From assembly GCA_034521975.1 (NCBI GenBank), contig JAXHLR010000005.1:434001-498000 (forward strand): 64,000 nt of DNA. The letters run 5' to 3'. Below the pieces are notes generated by a model. That model did not search any database. It had not been told where the DNA came from and worked only from the letters and a program-made list of their open reading frames with translations. The position numbers and the translations under genes were made by a program. The DNA comes from Acidimicrobiales bacterium (lineage in GTDB: Bacteria; Actinomycetota; Acidimicrobiia; Acidimicrobiales; SKKL01). Shown piece by piece: positions 12,777-21,733 of this stretch (position 1 is the first letter of the stretch; each line of letters starts with the position of its first letter).

Positions 12777-13717
12777 TGGCCAGGGTGGTCGTCACCGGCG
12801 GGGCCGGTCTGCTCGGCTCCACCCTCATGCGCCGCCTGCTCGACCGGGGCGACGAGGTGGTGTGTGTCGACAACCTCATCACCGGATCCCACGACAACGT
12901 CGCCGCACTGGGGGGCCGGGGAGGGCTCGAGTTCGTGCGCCACGACGTATCGAGGCACTTCGAGATCGACGGTCCGGTCGACATGGTGATGCACCTGGCC
13001 AGCCCGGCGTCGCCCAAGGACTTCGGTGAGCTGCCCATCCAGATCATGAAGGTCGGTGGTCTCGGCACCCACAACACGTTGGGACTGGCGAGGGCGAAGG
13101 GAGCCCGCTACTTCCTGGCCTCCACCAGCGAGGTCTACGGCGATCCCCTGGTCCATCCCCAGCCCGAGACCTACTGGGGCAACGTCAACCCGGTCGGCCC
13201 ACGTGGGGTGTACGACGAGGCCAAGCGCTTCGCCGAGGCCATGACCATGGCCTACCACCGCCACCACGACATCGACGTGCGCATCGCCCGCATCTTCAAC
13301 ACCTACGGCCCGGCCATGCGACTCGAGGACGGTCGCGTGGTGTCGAACTTCCTCGTCCAGGCGTTGCAGGGCCGGCCGCTCACCATCTACGGCGAGGGCA
13401 CCCAGACCCGCAGCTTCTGCTACGTGGACGACGAGGTCGAGGGCCTCATCCGACTGGCCGACTCCGACCACGTCGGCCCCATGAACATCGGCAATCCCGA
13501 CGAGTTCACCGTCCTCGAGCTGGCCGAGCTGGTTCGAGAGGTCGTCAACAGCGACAGCGAGATCGTCTTCGAGTCGCTGCCGGTCGACGACCCGGTCCAG
13601 CGCCGGCCCGACATCACCCTTGCCCGTGACGTGCTGGGGTGGGAGCCCAAGACCGCCCTGCGCGACGGGCTCGCTCGCACCGCCGAGGGGTTCGCCCGCC
13701 GGTTGGGCCAGGCCTGA
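12776..13717 (+). CDS. UDP-glucuronate decarboxylase-like SDR (UDP-xylose synthase)
   Basis: A 313-residue extended SDR. NAD-binding motif TGGAGLLGS starts at residue 7, the active-site pair is Y146/K150 in [13 protein letters not shown], and [11 protein letters not shown] and [12 protein letters not shown] are characteristic of the UXS group. Expected reaction: UDP-glucuronate to UDP-xylose plus CO2. The direct coupling to ugd supports this over a dTDP-glucose dehydratase or epimerase. Convergent with a GT4 gene, with four bases between the stops. Confidence 0.85.
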   Translation: MARVVVTGGAGLLGSTLMRRLLDRGDEVVCVDNLITGSHDNVAALGGRGGLEFVRHDVSRHFEIDGPVDMVMHLASPASPKDFGELPIQIMKVGGLGTHNTLGLARAKGARYFLASTSEVYGDPLVHPQPETYWGNVNPVGPRGVYDEAKRFAEAMTMAYHRHHDIDVRIARIFNTYGPAMRLEDGRVVSNFLVQALQGRPLTIYGEGTQTRSFCYVDDEVEGLIRLADSDHVGPMNIGNPDEFTVLELAELVREVVNSDSEIVFESLPVDDPVQRRPDITLARDVLGWEPKTALRDGLARTAEGFARRLGQA

Positions 13718-13721
13718 TCGT

Positions 13722-14945
13722 TCAGGAGCGGTCGATCAGCCCGTCGAACCGGGGGAGGGCCACGGTGTCGGAGTGGGCCTCGTCGAAGGCGCGCCGGGCG
13801 TTGGCCGAGAGACGGGCGTGCAGCGAGTCGTCGTCCCGGAGGCGACGCACCGCGTCGACCAGCCCGTCGACGTCGCCGTGGCGGAGCGAGAACCCGCAGT
13901 CGAAGCGCTCGATGGCGGCGTCGACGTTGGAGCGCGGCGGACCCACGTAGATCACGGGCCGTCCCATGCCGAGGCTGGCGTGGAGCTTCGAGGGGCTCAT
14001 GACACCGAGGGCGTCGTCGTCGAGGGTGATGAGCGTGGCGCGTGCACCGGCCAGCACACCGGGTATCTCGGACTTGTCGAGGTAGCCGTGCAGCACCAGT
14101 GGCGCCCCGTGACCGGTCGACAAGGGAATGGCCGCGGCCTCCAGCTCGGCCCACCTCACCCCGCCGCCGACGAAGAGGAACGCATCACGCTCGGCATCGA
14201 GGTGGGCTGCCGCCGCGACCACCGTGTCGAACCGGTGCCCGGTGCCGGTGTTGCCGATGTAGGCCACGACCGAGCGTCCGGCCAGGTCGGCCTCGCGATA
14301 GCCCGCCCACGGCTCGACGGTGGCGTCGGCCGGGAACATCGACGACGGCTCCCAGTTGGGGATCACCGACGTGAGCGGTTTGCCCCTGCTGCCGTACTGG
14401 TCGACGAGGAGCTCGGCCATCGGTTCGTCGAGGGCGACCAGGTGGTCGAGACGCGGGTAGATCCACCGGTTGACACGCCGCAGCAGGTGGGAGACGGCGC
14501 CGGCAGGGTCGACCTGGTCGAAGCGCTCGGCTGCGTCGGGATACACATCCATGCTCCAGAGGATCACCCGGGTGCGCCGGCTGAACACCCGGGCCAGCAT
14601 CGGTCCGGCCACGATGTAGGGCGGGGTGGTGAGCGAGACGATGACGTCCTGGCGGGGGAGCCCGATCAGCCGAACCAGCGCCCCCACGTGGAAGCCCAGG
14701 TAGCCGGCGAGGCGGGTGACCACGCTCGACTTGCCGCCGCCGGGTGTCGCCACCCTGATGACCCGGACCGGGTGGTCGGCATCGGTGCCGTTGGCGGTGC
14801 CACCCGAGGTGACATAGCTCGATCGCCCGGTGATGACGGTGACCTCGTCGCCCAGCTCGGCCCGGTGGTGGGCGAGCGACGCGGCGAGGTGAGCGGTGGG
14901 TGCCAGGTCGGGAGGGAAGAACTGGTTGATGATCGTGAGGCGCAT
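13722..14945 (-). CDS. GT4-type glycosyltransferase (WcaI/Fuc4NAc-transferase-like)
   Basis: A 407-residue GT-B glycosyltransferase. The N-terminal domain begins INQFFPPDLAPTAHLAASLA, a pattern common in colanic-acid-type GT4 enzymes. The C-terminal domain contains YIGNTGTGH and the donor-site segment VMSPSKLHASLGMGRPVIYVG. Cytoplasmic, acting on a lipid-linked acceptor; donor and acceptor unknown. It follows the CDP-paratose-epimerase-like gene after 16 bases on the same strand. Confidence 0.85.
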   Translation of the reverse strand: MRLTIINQFFPPDLAPTAHLAASLAHHRAELGDEVTVITGRSSYVTSGGTANGTDADHPVRVIRVATPGGGKSSVVTRLAGYLGFHVGALVRLIGLPRQDVIVSLTTPPYIVAGPMLARVFSRRTRVILWSMDVYPDAAERFDQVDPAGAVSHLLRRVNRWIYPRLDHLVALDEPMAELLVDQYGSRGKPLTSVIPNWEPSSMFPADATVEPWAGYREADLAGRSVVAYIGNTGTGHRFDTVVAAAAHLDAERDAFLFVGGGVRWAELEAAAIPLSTGHGAPLVLHGYLDKSEIPGVLAGARATLITLDDDALGVMSPSKLHASLGMGRPVIYVGPPRSNVDAAIERFDCGFSLRHGDVDGLVDAVRRLRDDDSLHARLSANARRAFDEAHSDTVALPRFDGLIDRS

Positions 14946-14961
14946 GAGCGGCTGGGCGCGA

Positions 14962-16029
14962 TCAGGCCCGGCGGACCGCGTGGACCATCTGGTCGATGAT
15001 CGCGTCGAGCGAATAATCCTGGGTCCAGTCGGGGTAGTGCGATCGGAACTTCGCCTGGTCGGTGTAGTAGACGATGTGGTCGCCGATGCGCGCCTCGTCC
15101 CGGAACGAGAGCTTGGGTCGTTTGCCTCCGCTGGCCTGGGCGATCAGCTCGACGCACTCGAGGTTGCTGGCCGCGTTGTGGCGCCCGCCGCCCAGGTTGT
15201 AGGCCTCGCCCTGCCGGGGTTGCTGGGCGAAGGCCCAGAAGGCGCTGACCACGTCGTGGGAGTGAAGCTGGTCGCGGACCTGCTTCCCCTTGTGGCCGAT
15301 CATGGTGTAGTCGCCCTCGGCGAGGGCCTGGGTGACCAGGTAGCTGAGGAAGCCGTGCAGCTCGACCCCCGAGTGGTGGGGTCCGGTGAGACAGCCGCCC
15401 CGGAACGCGGCGGTGTTCATCCCGAAGTAGCGGCCGTACTCCTGGACCATGAGGTCCGAGGACACCTTGGACACGCCGAACAGCGAGTGGGTGGTGTGGT
15501 CGAGCGAGAGCTCCTCGGTGATCCCCTCGCCGGTGAGGCCGACCACCCGGGCATCGGGATCGTAGTCGAACCGGGTGTCGAGCTCGACGAGGGGGATGCG
15601 GTTGGGGTTGTCGCCGTAGACCTTGTTGGTGCTCATGTGGATGAACACGGCGTCGGGCGCGTGCAGGCGGGTGGCCTCGAGCAGGGCCAGGGTGCCACCC
15701 GCGTTCACGTCGAAGTCGTCGAAGGGTCGTGACGCGGCGAGATCGTGGCTGGGCTGGGCGGCGGTGTGGATGATCACCTCGGGCGCGAGCCGGGCGATCA
15801 GCGAGTCGACCTCGGAGCGGTCGCGAATGTCGAGGGTGTGGTGGGTGTAGTTGGTGCAGGTGGCCTCGAGGCGCTGCCGGTTCCAGGTGACGTCACCCTG
15901 CGGCCCGAAGAAGTCGGCCCGCATGTTGTTGTCGACCCCGTCGACCTTCGCGCCCATCCGATCGAAGAACGTGACCGCTTCGGAACCGATGAGACCGGCG
16001 CTGCCGGTGACGAGGACCTTGAGGGACAT
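14962..16029 (-). CDS. NAD-dependent epimerase, CDP-paratose 2-epimerase-like
   Basis: A 355-residue extended SDR. Motifs are GSAGLIGS (9-16), STNKVYGD (133-140), a C-G pair in FRGGCLTGP, and GKQVRDQLHS, together the fingerprint of the RfbE-like (CDP-tyvelose/paratose epimerase) subgroup. The position of the SDR catalytic tyrosine is phenylalanine (F184 in HSLFGVSK, with K188 kept). No CDP-glucose pathway genes (ddhA/ddhB) are in the window, so the true substrate may be another nucleotide sugar. It heads a two-gene unit with the GT4 gene downstream. Confidence 0.85.
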   Translation of the reverse strand: MSLKVLVTGSAGLIGSEAVTFFDRMGAKVDGVDNNMRADFFGPQGDVTWNRQRLEATCTNYTHHTLDIRDRSEVDSLIARLAPEVIIHTAAQPSHDLAASRPFDDFDVNAGGTLALLEATRLHAPDAVFIHMSTNKVYGDNPNRIPLVELDTRFDYDPDARVVGLTGEGITEELSLDHTTHSLFGVSKVSSDLMVQEYGRYFGMNTAAFRGGCLTGPHHSGVELHGFLSYLVTQALAEGDYTMIGHKGKQVRDQLHSHDVVSAFWAFAQQPRQGEAYNLGGGRHNAASNLECVELIAQASGGKRPKLSFRDEARIGDHIVYYTDQAKFRSHYPDWTQDYSLDAIIDQMVHAVRRA

Positions 16030-16064
16030 GGGGCCAGAGTGTAGGACCGTGCCAGACTCGGGCC
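16030..16064. promoter_or_regulatory. 35-base divergent promoter region
   Basis: The gap between two divergent genes holds a -10-like element for each. TACACT on the minus strand (16043-16038) is eight bases from the ATG at 16029. CAGACT on the plus strand (16053-16058) is six bases from the ATG at 16065. Any -35 contacts must lie inside the opposite gene. Confidence 0.45.
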
Positions 16065-17156
16065 ATGCGAGTGGCGGTCACCCTCGAGCAGTGCTGGCAC
16101 CGCGTGCCCGGAGGCACGGCGCGCGCCGCCATCGAGTCGGTGCGCGCCGTCGACGCCTCCGGTGAGGTGGATCTGATCGGGGTGTCAGCCCGCCACCGCG
16201 CGCCACCGCCCGAGCCGTGGGTCCCACCGATCCCCGTCGAGCAGCTGCGCATCCCCCGCTTGTTGATGTACGAGGGCTGGCACCACCTGGGGTGGCCCCA
16301 CGTCGAGGAGGCGACCGGCCCGGTGGACCTGATCCACGCCACCGGAGTCGCTGTGCCGCCGCGCACCGTGCCGCTCGTGGTCACCGTGCACGACCTGGCC
16401 GTGCTCCACGACCGGTCGCACTTCACCCGCCGCGGTGTGAGCTTCATGCGCGCCGCCATCGAACACACCCGCGAGCGCGCCGACCTGGTCCTGTGCTCGA
16501 GCCGGGCGACCCTCGACGACTGTGTCACCAACGGCTTCGACCCCGAGCGCCTCCGCCTCGTTCCGTTGGGGGTGGACGCGCCGCCGGTCGACGACGGCGC
16601 CGTGGCACGAGTCCGGGCCGAGTACCGGCTGCCGGACCGGTTCGTGCTCTTCGTCGGCACGATGGAGCCGCGCAAGAATCTGGTCACCCTGCTCGATGCC
16701 GTCGCCAGGATGGCCGACGACGGCCCGCCCCTGGTGCTCGTCGGACCGACCGGGTGGGGAGACGATCTCGGCAGCCGGATCGAGGCGCTGGGCGACCGGG
16801 TGCAGCCCCTCGGGTTCGTGCCGGCCGACGACCTTCCCGCGATCTACGCCGCGGCCGAGGTGTTCGCCTATCCGAGCCTGCTCGAAGGGTTCGGGCTCCC
16901 GGTGCTCGAGGCCATGGCCCAGGGCACGCCCGTGGTGACCTCGGCCGGAACCGCCACCGAGGAGCTGCTCGTCGACGGCGGGGGAGTGGCGATCGAGCCT
17001 CGCGACCCCGATGCCATCGCCGCCGCCATCGGTTCCGTCCTGGACGATCCGACGGCGGCCACGGCGTTGGGTGAGCAGGGACGGGCTGTCGCCTCGGCCT
17101 ACACGTGGGCACGCACCGCCGGGCTCACCCTCGATGCCTATCGGGAGCTGGTGTGA
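16065..17156 (+). CDS. GT4 family glycosyltransferase (mannosyltransferase-like)
   Basis: A 363-residue GT-B enzyme. The C-terminal domain shows FVGTMEPRKNL and the GT4 donor motif YPSLLEGFGLPVLEAMAQGTPVV (E-x7-E). The N-terminal domain has VVTVHDLAVLHDRSHF, seen in mannosyl- and rhamnosyltransferases of surface-polysaccharide clusters. It is the first gene of a four-gene overlapping operon (GT4, GT4, nucleotidyltransferase, SDR). Confidence 0.88.
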   Translation: MRVAVTLEQCWHRVPGGTARAAIESVRAVDASGEVDLIGVSARHRAPPPEPWVPPIPVEQLRIPRLLMYEGWHHLGWPHVEEATGPVDLIHATGVAVPPRTVPLVVTVHDLAVLHDRSHFTRRGVSFMRAAIEHTRERADLVLCSSRATLDDCVTNGFDPERLRLVPLGVDAPPVDDGAVARVRAEYRLPDRFVLFVGTMEPRKNLVTLLDAVARMADDGPPLVLVGPTGWGDDLGSRIEALGDRVQPLGFVPADDLPAIYAAAEVFAYPSLLEGFGLPVLEAMAQGTPVVTSAGTATEELLVDGGGVAIEPRDPDAIAAAIGSVLDDPTAATALGEQGRAVASAYTWARTAGLTLDAYRELV

Positions 17157-18307
17157 CCACCACCGTGGGCATCAACCTGCTGTGGCTCGTCCCCGGCGTG
17201 GTCGGAGGCTCGGAGACCTCCACGACCACCACCCTGCACGCCATCGCCGACGATCCGCCCGACGACCTGCACCACGTGCTGTTCGCCCTCGCCCCCTTCG
17301 TCGAGGCCCATCCCGAGCTGGCCGGGTCCTACGAGATCGAGACGCTCCCGCTGTCGGGCCGCCTCAAGGGAATGCGGGTGGGGGCCGAACAGACCTGGCT
17401 CGCCGAGCGTGTCCGCCGGCGCGGGGTCGACGCCATGCACCACATGGGCGGCACCATGCCCCTGGTCCCGGGACCCGCGTCGGTGCTGTCGATCCACGAT
17501 CTGCAGCCCTTCGACCACCCCGAGAACTTCCACCCCCTCAAGCGGGCGTGGCTGGCCTGGGCCGTGCCTCGGTCGGTGGCCAGGGCAGGGCTCGTACTCA
17601 CCCCCAGCGACTGGGTGCGGCGGACGGTGCTCGACCGCTTCGAGGTCGATCCGGCGTTGGTCCAGACCGTGCATCACGGGGTGCCCCCGCTGCCGCCGCC
17701 GGCGCCGGCATCTGAGGTGCGAGCACGACACGGGATCGACGGCCCATTCATCTTCTACGCCGCCATCACCTATCCGCACAAGGATCACCGCACCCTCGTG
17801 CGGGCCATGTCCCGGCTGGCGGCAGACCATCCGGACGTGTCGCTCGTGCTCAGCGGTGGTGTCGGTCCAGCCGAGCAGCAGGTGATGACCGAGATCGCGG
17901 CGCTCGGGCTGTCCCACCGGGTGAAGCGCCTCGGCCGGGTGACCTTCCCCGAGGTGGTCACCCTGCTCGAGGAGGCCACGGTGGTGGCGTTCCCCTCCCG
18001 CTACGAGGGGTTCGGGGTGCCGCTGGTCGAGGCGATGAGCCTCGGTCGGCCCCTGGTCGCGGCCGACGCGACCGCCATCCCCGAGGTCGTCGCCGATGGT
18101 GGCCTGCTCGTCCCACCGGCCGCGGTCGATGCGTGGGCCGACGCGCTCGACCGTCTCCTCGGCGACGAGGCGCTGCGGGTCGAGTTGGGGGAGCGGGGAC
18201 GGCGGCGGGCCGACGCCTTCAGCCCCGAGCGCAACGCCCGGGCGACCGTCGCCGCCCACCGCCGGGTGGCCGGTCGAGGTGGGGCTACCGTGGCGGGTCA
18301 TGACTGA
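17153..18307 (+). CDS. GT4 family glycosyltransferase
   Basis: A 384-residue GT-B glycosyltransferase. The GTG start overlaps the preceding TGA (GTGA). Motifs include NLLWLVPGVVGGSETSTTT at the acceptor loop, SIHDLQPFDHPENF, and the donor-binding EGFGVPLVEAMSLGRPLVA. Probably adds a second sugar to the same glycan as its neighbour. Its end overlaps the start of the nucleotidyltransferase by eight bases. Confidence 0.88.
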   Translation: MTTTVGINLLWLVPGVVGGSETSTTTTLHAIADDPPDDLHHVLFALAPFVEAHPELAGSYEIETLPLSGRLKGMRVGAEQTWLAERVRRRGVDAMHHMGGTMPLVPGPASVLSIHDLQPFDHPENFHPLKRAWLAWAVPRSVARAGLVLTPSDWVRRTVLDRFEVDPALVQTVHHGVPPLPPPAPASEVRARHGIDGPFIFYAAITYPHKDHRTLVRAMSRLAADHPDVSLVLSGGVGPAEQQVMTEIAALGLSHRVKRLGRVTFPEVVTLLEEATVVAFPSRYEGFGVPLVEAMSLGRPLVAADATAIPEVVADGGLLVPPAAVDAWADALDRLLGDEALRVELGERGRRRADAFSPERNARATVAAHRRVAGRGGATVAGHD

Positions 18308-19322
18308 TCGCCCCGTCACGACCGCGGTGCTGCTCGTCGGCGGCTTCGGCACCCGGTTGCGCCCGCTCACCCTCCACACGCCCAAGCAGATGCTTCCGGT
18401 GGCGGGGCCCACCATGCTGGAACGGGTCCTCACCCACCTGTCGTCACACGGGATCAGCCGGGCGGTGCTCGCCCTCGGCTACAAGGCCGACGGGTTCACC
18501 GAGGCCTACCCCGACGGCACCTGCGCCGGGGTCGAGCTGGTCTATGCCGTCGAGCCGGAACCGCTCGACACCGCGGGCGCCATCGGGTTCGCCGCCGCCC
18601 AGGCCGGCATCGACGAGACCTTCCTGGCCTGCAACGCCGACGTGCTCAACGACCTCGACATCACCGAGCTGATCGCCTTCCACCACTCCCGCGGGGCCGA
18701 GGGCACCATCCACCTCACCCCCGTCGACGACCCGTCCCGCTACGGCGTCGTCCCCATCGACGCCGAGGGTCGAGTCCAGGCCTTCATCGAGAAGCCGCCC
18801 CGTGGCGAGGCCCCGACCAACTGGATCAACGGGGGCACCTACGTGCTCGAGCCCTCGGTCCTGGCCCGCATCGAGCCCGGGCGCAAGGTCTCGATCGAGC
18901 GCGAGGTCTTCCCCGCCATGGTGGCCGACGGCACCCTCTACGCGCTCGAGCGCGCTGGTCGCTGGGTCGACGCGGGAACGCCCGACACCTACCTCCAGAT
19001 CAGCCTCGCCTACCTCGACGGAACCGCCGGCGCCGATCCCGCCATCTCGCCGAGCGCACGGGTCGACCCGGCGGCGACGGTCACCAGTTCGTGGGTGGGC
19101 GACGGCGCGGTCGTTCGATCGGGGGTCACCCTCGATCGGTCCCTGGTCCTGCCGGGGGCCCGGGTCGAGGAAGGGGCCCAGGTGCGCGAGTCGATCATCG
19201 GACCCGGCTCGGTGGTCGGTGCCGGCGCCACGATCAACGGCCTGTCGGTCATCGGCAGCGATGTCGAGGTCGACCCCGGAGCCGTCCTGCACGAGGCGCG
19301 GGTGCCCGCCGCGACGTCGTGA
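18300..19322 (+). CDS. Mannose-1-phosphate guanylyltransferase-like nucleotidyltransferase
   Basis: A 340-residue protein. The N-terminal nucleotidyltransferase domain has the signature GGFGTRLRPLTLHTPKQMLP near the start. The C-terminal part is a left-handed beta-helix (repeats such as VVRSGVTLDRSLVLPGARVEEGA). This architecture is that of GDP-mannose (or glucose-1-phosphate) pyrophosphorylases of the ManC/GlmU-like family. Context favours GDP-mannose, because gmd, a reductase, phosphomannomutase and a phosphomannose isomerase lie in the window. A TACCGT hexamer (18286-18291) eight bases before the ATG could be an internal promoter. Confidence 0.87.
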   Translation: MTDRPVTTAVLLVGGFGTRLRPLTLHTPKQMLPVAGPTMLERVLTHLSSHGISRAVLALGYKADGFTEAYPDGTCAGVELVYAVEPEPLDTAGAIGFAAAQAGIDETFLACNADVLNDLDITELIAFHHSRGAEGTIHLTPVDDPSRYGVVPIDAEGRVQAFIEKPPRGEAPTNWINGGTYVLEPSVLARIEPGRKVSIEREVFPAMVADGTLYALERAGRWVDAGTPDTYLQISLAYLDGTAGADPAISPSARVDPAATVTSSWVGDGAVVRSGVTLDRSLVLPGARVEEGAQVRESIIGPGSVVGAGATINGLSVIGSDVEVDPGAVLHEARVPAATS

Positions 19323-20240
19323 GGCTGCTCGTCACCGGCGGCGCGGGCTTCATCGGATCGCACCTGGTCGAACGCCTCGTCGACGGGGGACACCACGTCG
19401 ACGTCATCGACGACCTGTCCTCGGGCTCGCTCGGCAACCTCGCCGATGCCCGGGCATCGCGCACCGGCCGACTCACGATCCACCAGGTCGACGTCCGCGA
19501 TCCGGGCGTGTCCGACCTGATGGTGCGGCGCGAGCCGGAGGTGGTCTTCCACCTGGCTGCCCGTGCCGACACCGGATCGTTCGACCAGGCGGTCGCGGAT
19601 GCCGAGATCAACGTCGGCGGTTCGGTCAACGTGTTGGAGGGTGCCCGCCGGGCCGGCACCCGCAAGGTGGTGTTCGCCTCGAGTGGGTCCGGCATCTATG
19701 CCCCTGCCACCGGCGCCCAGCTCCCGCTCCGCGAGAAGCACCCTCAGCAACCGCTGACTCCCCACGGCGTGGCCAAGAAGGCGGTGGTCGACTACCTGGT
19801 CGCCTACCGCGAGCGTCACGACCTCGAGTTCACGACCCTGGTGCTGGCCGAGGTGTACGGGCCGCGCCAGCGTCACGGCCTGGTCGCTGAGGTGCTCGCC
19901 GGCGGTCGCCGCCGCCGAGCCGGTCGAGGTCGCCGTCGACGGCACCCGGACCTGCGACCTCGTCTACGTCGACGACGTGGTCGACGCCTTCATCCGGGCC
20001 GCCGACAAGGGAAGCGGGCTGGTGGCCAACATCGGGACCGGTGTCGAGACCTCGATCGAGGCGCTGGTGGAGGCGGTGGGCGAGGCGCTGGGGCAGGCAC
20101 CGGTGCCGGTCGTTCCGACGGGCGGGCCCGATGGGCCCCTGAGGTTCGCCCTCGATCCCGGACGGGCCCGCATCCACCTGGGGTGGTCGTCCTGGACCCC
20201 CTTGTCCGACGGCCTGGCCGAGATGGTCGACCGAGGCTGA
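19319..20240 (+). pseudogene. GalE-like NAD-dependent epimerase, frameshifted and with an altered active site
   Basis: Extended SDR beginning with GTG (GTGA overlap) and TGGAGFIGSHLVERLV. The first frame is homologous through LAEVYGPRQRHGLVAEVLAG and then becomes Arg-rich. The continuation (EPVEVAVDGTRTCDLVYVDDVVDAF..., ending at 20240) is in the next frame. One extra base around 19890-19905 explains this, and removing it gives 306 residues. The catalytic Tyr of YxxxK is His149 (codon 19763-19765, TPHGVAKK) with K153 kept. The two lesions together suggest a decaying gene, though the frameshift could also be a sequencing error. Confidence 0.75.
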
Positions 20241-20275
20241 TACCTCTCCGGCCGGCGCTCGCTCCGGCGGTTCGC

Positions 20276-21013
20276 TCACCCCCACAGTCCGAGCAGCTTG
20301 GTGGCCGATGCCACCACGGCGATCACCATGATGGGCCGCACGAGGACCTCGCCGCGGTGGATGGTGAGGTGCGCGCCGAGGGTGCCGCCAGCGGCGAACC
20401 CGGCGGCGAGGACGAGGCCGGGGGCCCATGCCACGTCGCCGGAGATGATGAACACCGGCAGGACCATCGCGGTAGCCGCCAGGATGACGATGACCTTGAT
20501 CGCGTTGGCTCGCACCACGTCGAACCCGCTGGCCAGCAGCGCCGCGGTGAGCAGGAGCCCGACGCCCGCCTGGAACGCCCCTGCGTAGACGCCGATGCCG
20601 AAGAACACCGCGACGGTGACCGGCGGGGACCACGGTTCGCGTGCCCGCCCGACCTTCGGTCGGTACAACGACAACAGGAGCAGCGGCAGCATCAAGAACC
20701 CGAAGATCTGCTCGAAGCTCGAGTCGTCGAGCTGGCTGACCAGGGCCGCACCGATGAGCGAGCCGGCCAGTGAGGCGGTCAGGATCGGCACCAGGTTCGG
20801 CAGTGACCGGATCCCCTGGCGGCGGAACTCCAAGGTTGCGGCGATGTTCGAGGTGAGCACGCCGATGCGGTTCGACCCGTTGGCCATCGTGCCCGGCGTG
20901 CCGGTGAAGACCAGGAGGGGGACGGTGAGCAGCGAGCCGCCGCCCGCCAGCGAGTTGACCGCGCCCGCGACGAGACCACCGCCGATGAGCAAGAGCGCGT
21001 CGAGCCAGCCCAC
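20276..21013 (-). CDS. TauE/SafE family sulfite exporter-like permease
   Basis: A 245-residue polytopic membrane protein with about seven to eight hydrophobic helices and the family pattern GLVAGAVNSLAGGGSLLTVPLLVF at the N-terminus, repeated more weakly in the second half (GVYAGAFQAGVGLLLTAALL). The family moves small anions such as sulfite or sulfoacetate across the membrane; the substrate here is unknown. It is the last gene of the gmd-cofD-cofE run, three bases after cofE. Confidence 0.88.
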   Translation of the reverse strand: MGWLDALLLIGGGLVAGAVNSLAGGGSLLTVPLLVFTGTPGTMANGSNRIGVLTSNIAATLEFRRQGIRSLPNLVPILTASLAGSLIGAALVSQLDDSSFEQIFGFLMLPLLLLSLYRPKVGRAREPWSPPVTVAVFFGIGVYAGAFQAGVGLLLTAALLASGFDVVRANAIKVIVILAATAMVLPVFIISGDVAWAPGLVLAAGFAAGGTLGAHLTIHRGEVLVRPIMVIAVVASATKLLGLWG

Positions 21014-21016
21014 GGC

Positions 21017-21733
21017 CTACCGGAAGAGGTCCTCACTGGGGTGGCGCAAGACCTGTCGCCCCACGTGCCCGTCGCCGAACCACGCGGGGTCGACGCCGCG
21101 GACCACCGCCGCGGCGATGTCCGAGGCCTTGCCCATCACCATGTCGGCGGCGCCGGCGATCTCGTCGGCGACGCACACCTCGGTGACCGCCAGCTCGCGT
21201 CCTCGGGTGTCCTCGGTGCCGCGCAGATCGACCACGGCGTGGATGCCCGACACGCCGATCGCCACATCGGTCAGCCCCCGTCGCCACGGCCGACCGAAGG
21301 TGTCGGACACGATCACCGCCACCTCGACGCCCGCCCTGGCCCGCAGACCGTCGCGGATGCGCCGGGCCGACCAGTCGGAGTCCCTGGGCAACAGGGCGGC
21401 AAAGCCCCGATCGACGTTGGACAGGTCGATCCCCGCGTTGGCGCAGATGAACCCGTGTGCCGTCTCGCTGATGACGAGGTCGCCGCGACGCCGCAGCACC
21501 CGGACCGATTCGCGCTCGACCAGCGGCTTGTGCGACAGCGGGTCGTCGGGGTCGACCTCGACGAGCATCCCCTCGGCCTTGGAGACCACCTTCTGGGTCA
21601 CGACCACCACGTCGCCGTCGGCGAGCTCGGTGCCCGCGCCGCCGCTCGCCGCCGCGGCGATCATCCCCGCCAGGTCGTCGCCCGGGCGCACCTCGGGCAC
21701 GCCGTCGATGCCGAAGACCTCGAGCCCGGTCAT
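21017..21733 (-). CDS. cofE: Coenzyme F420-0:L-glutamate ligase
   Basis: A 238-residue CofE/FbiB N-terminal-type enzyme that adds gamma-linked glutamates to F420-0. Visible family features are a start TGLEVFGIDGVPEVRPGDDL, VVVTQKVVSKAEG, and the metal/nucleotide-site region VSDTFGRPWRRGLTDVAIG. It lacks the C-terminal nitroreductase-like domain of mycobacterial FbiB. The ATG at 21733 overlaps the natural TGA of cofD (ATGA). As read, the cofD frame runs into cofE without a stop because of an upstream one-base insertion. Confidence 0.9.
   Translation of the reverse strand: MTGLEVFGIDGVPEVRPGDDLAGMIAAAASGGAGTELADGDVVVVTQKVVSKAEGMLVEVDPDDPLSHKPLVERESVRVLRRRGDLVISETAHGFICANAGIDLSNVDRGFAALLPRDSDWSARRIRDGLRARAGVEVAVIVSDTFGRPWRRGLTDVAIGVSGIHAVVDLRGTEDTRGRELAVTEVCVADEIAGAADMVMGKASDIAAAVVRGVDPAWFGDGHVGRQVLRHPSEDLFR

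Noticed and set aside
18286-18299. A dedicated promoter for the ManC-like gene (TACCGT, eight bases before ATG)
   Set aside because: The gene overlaps the preceding GT4 by eight bases and is probably translated from the operon transcript; an internal promoter is possible but unproven.
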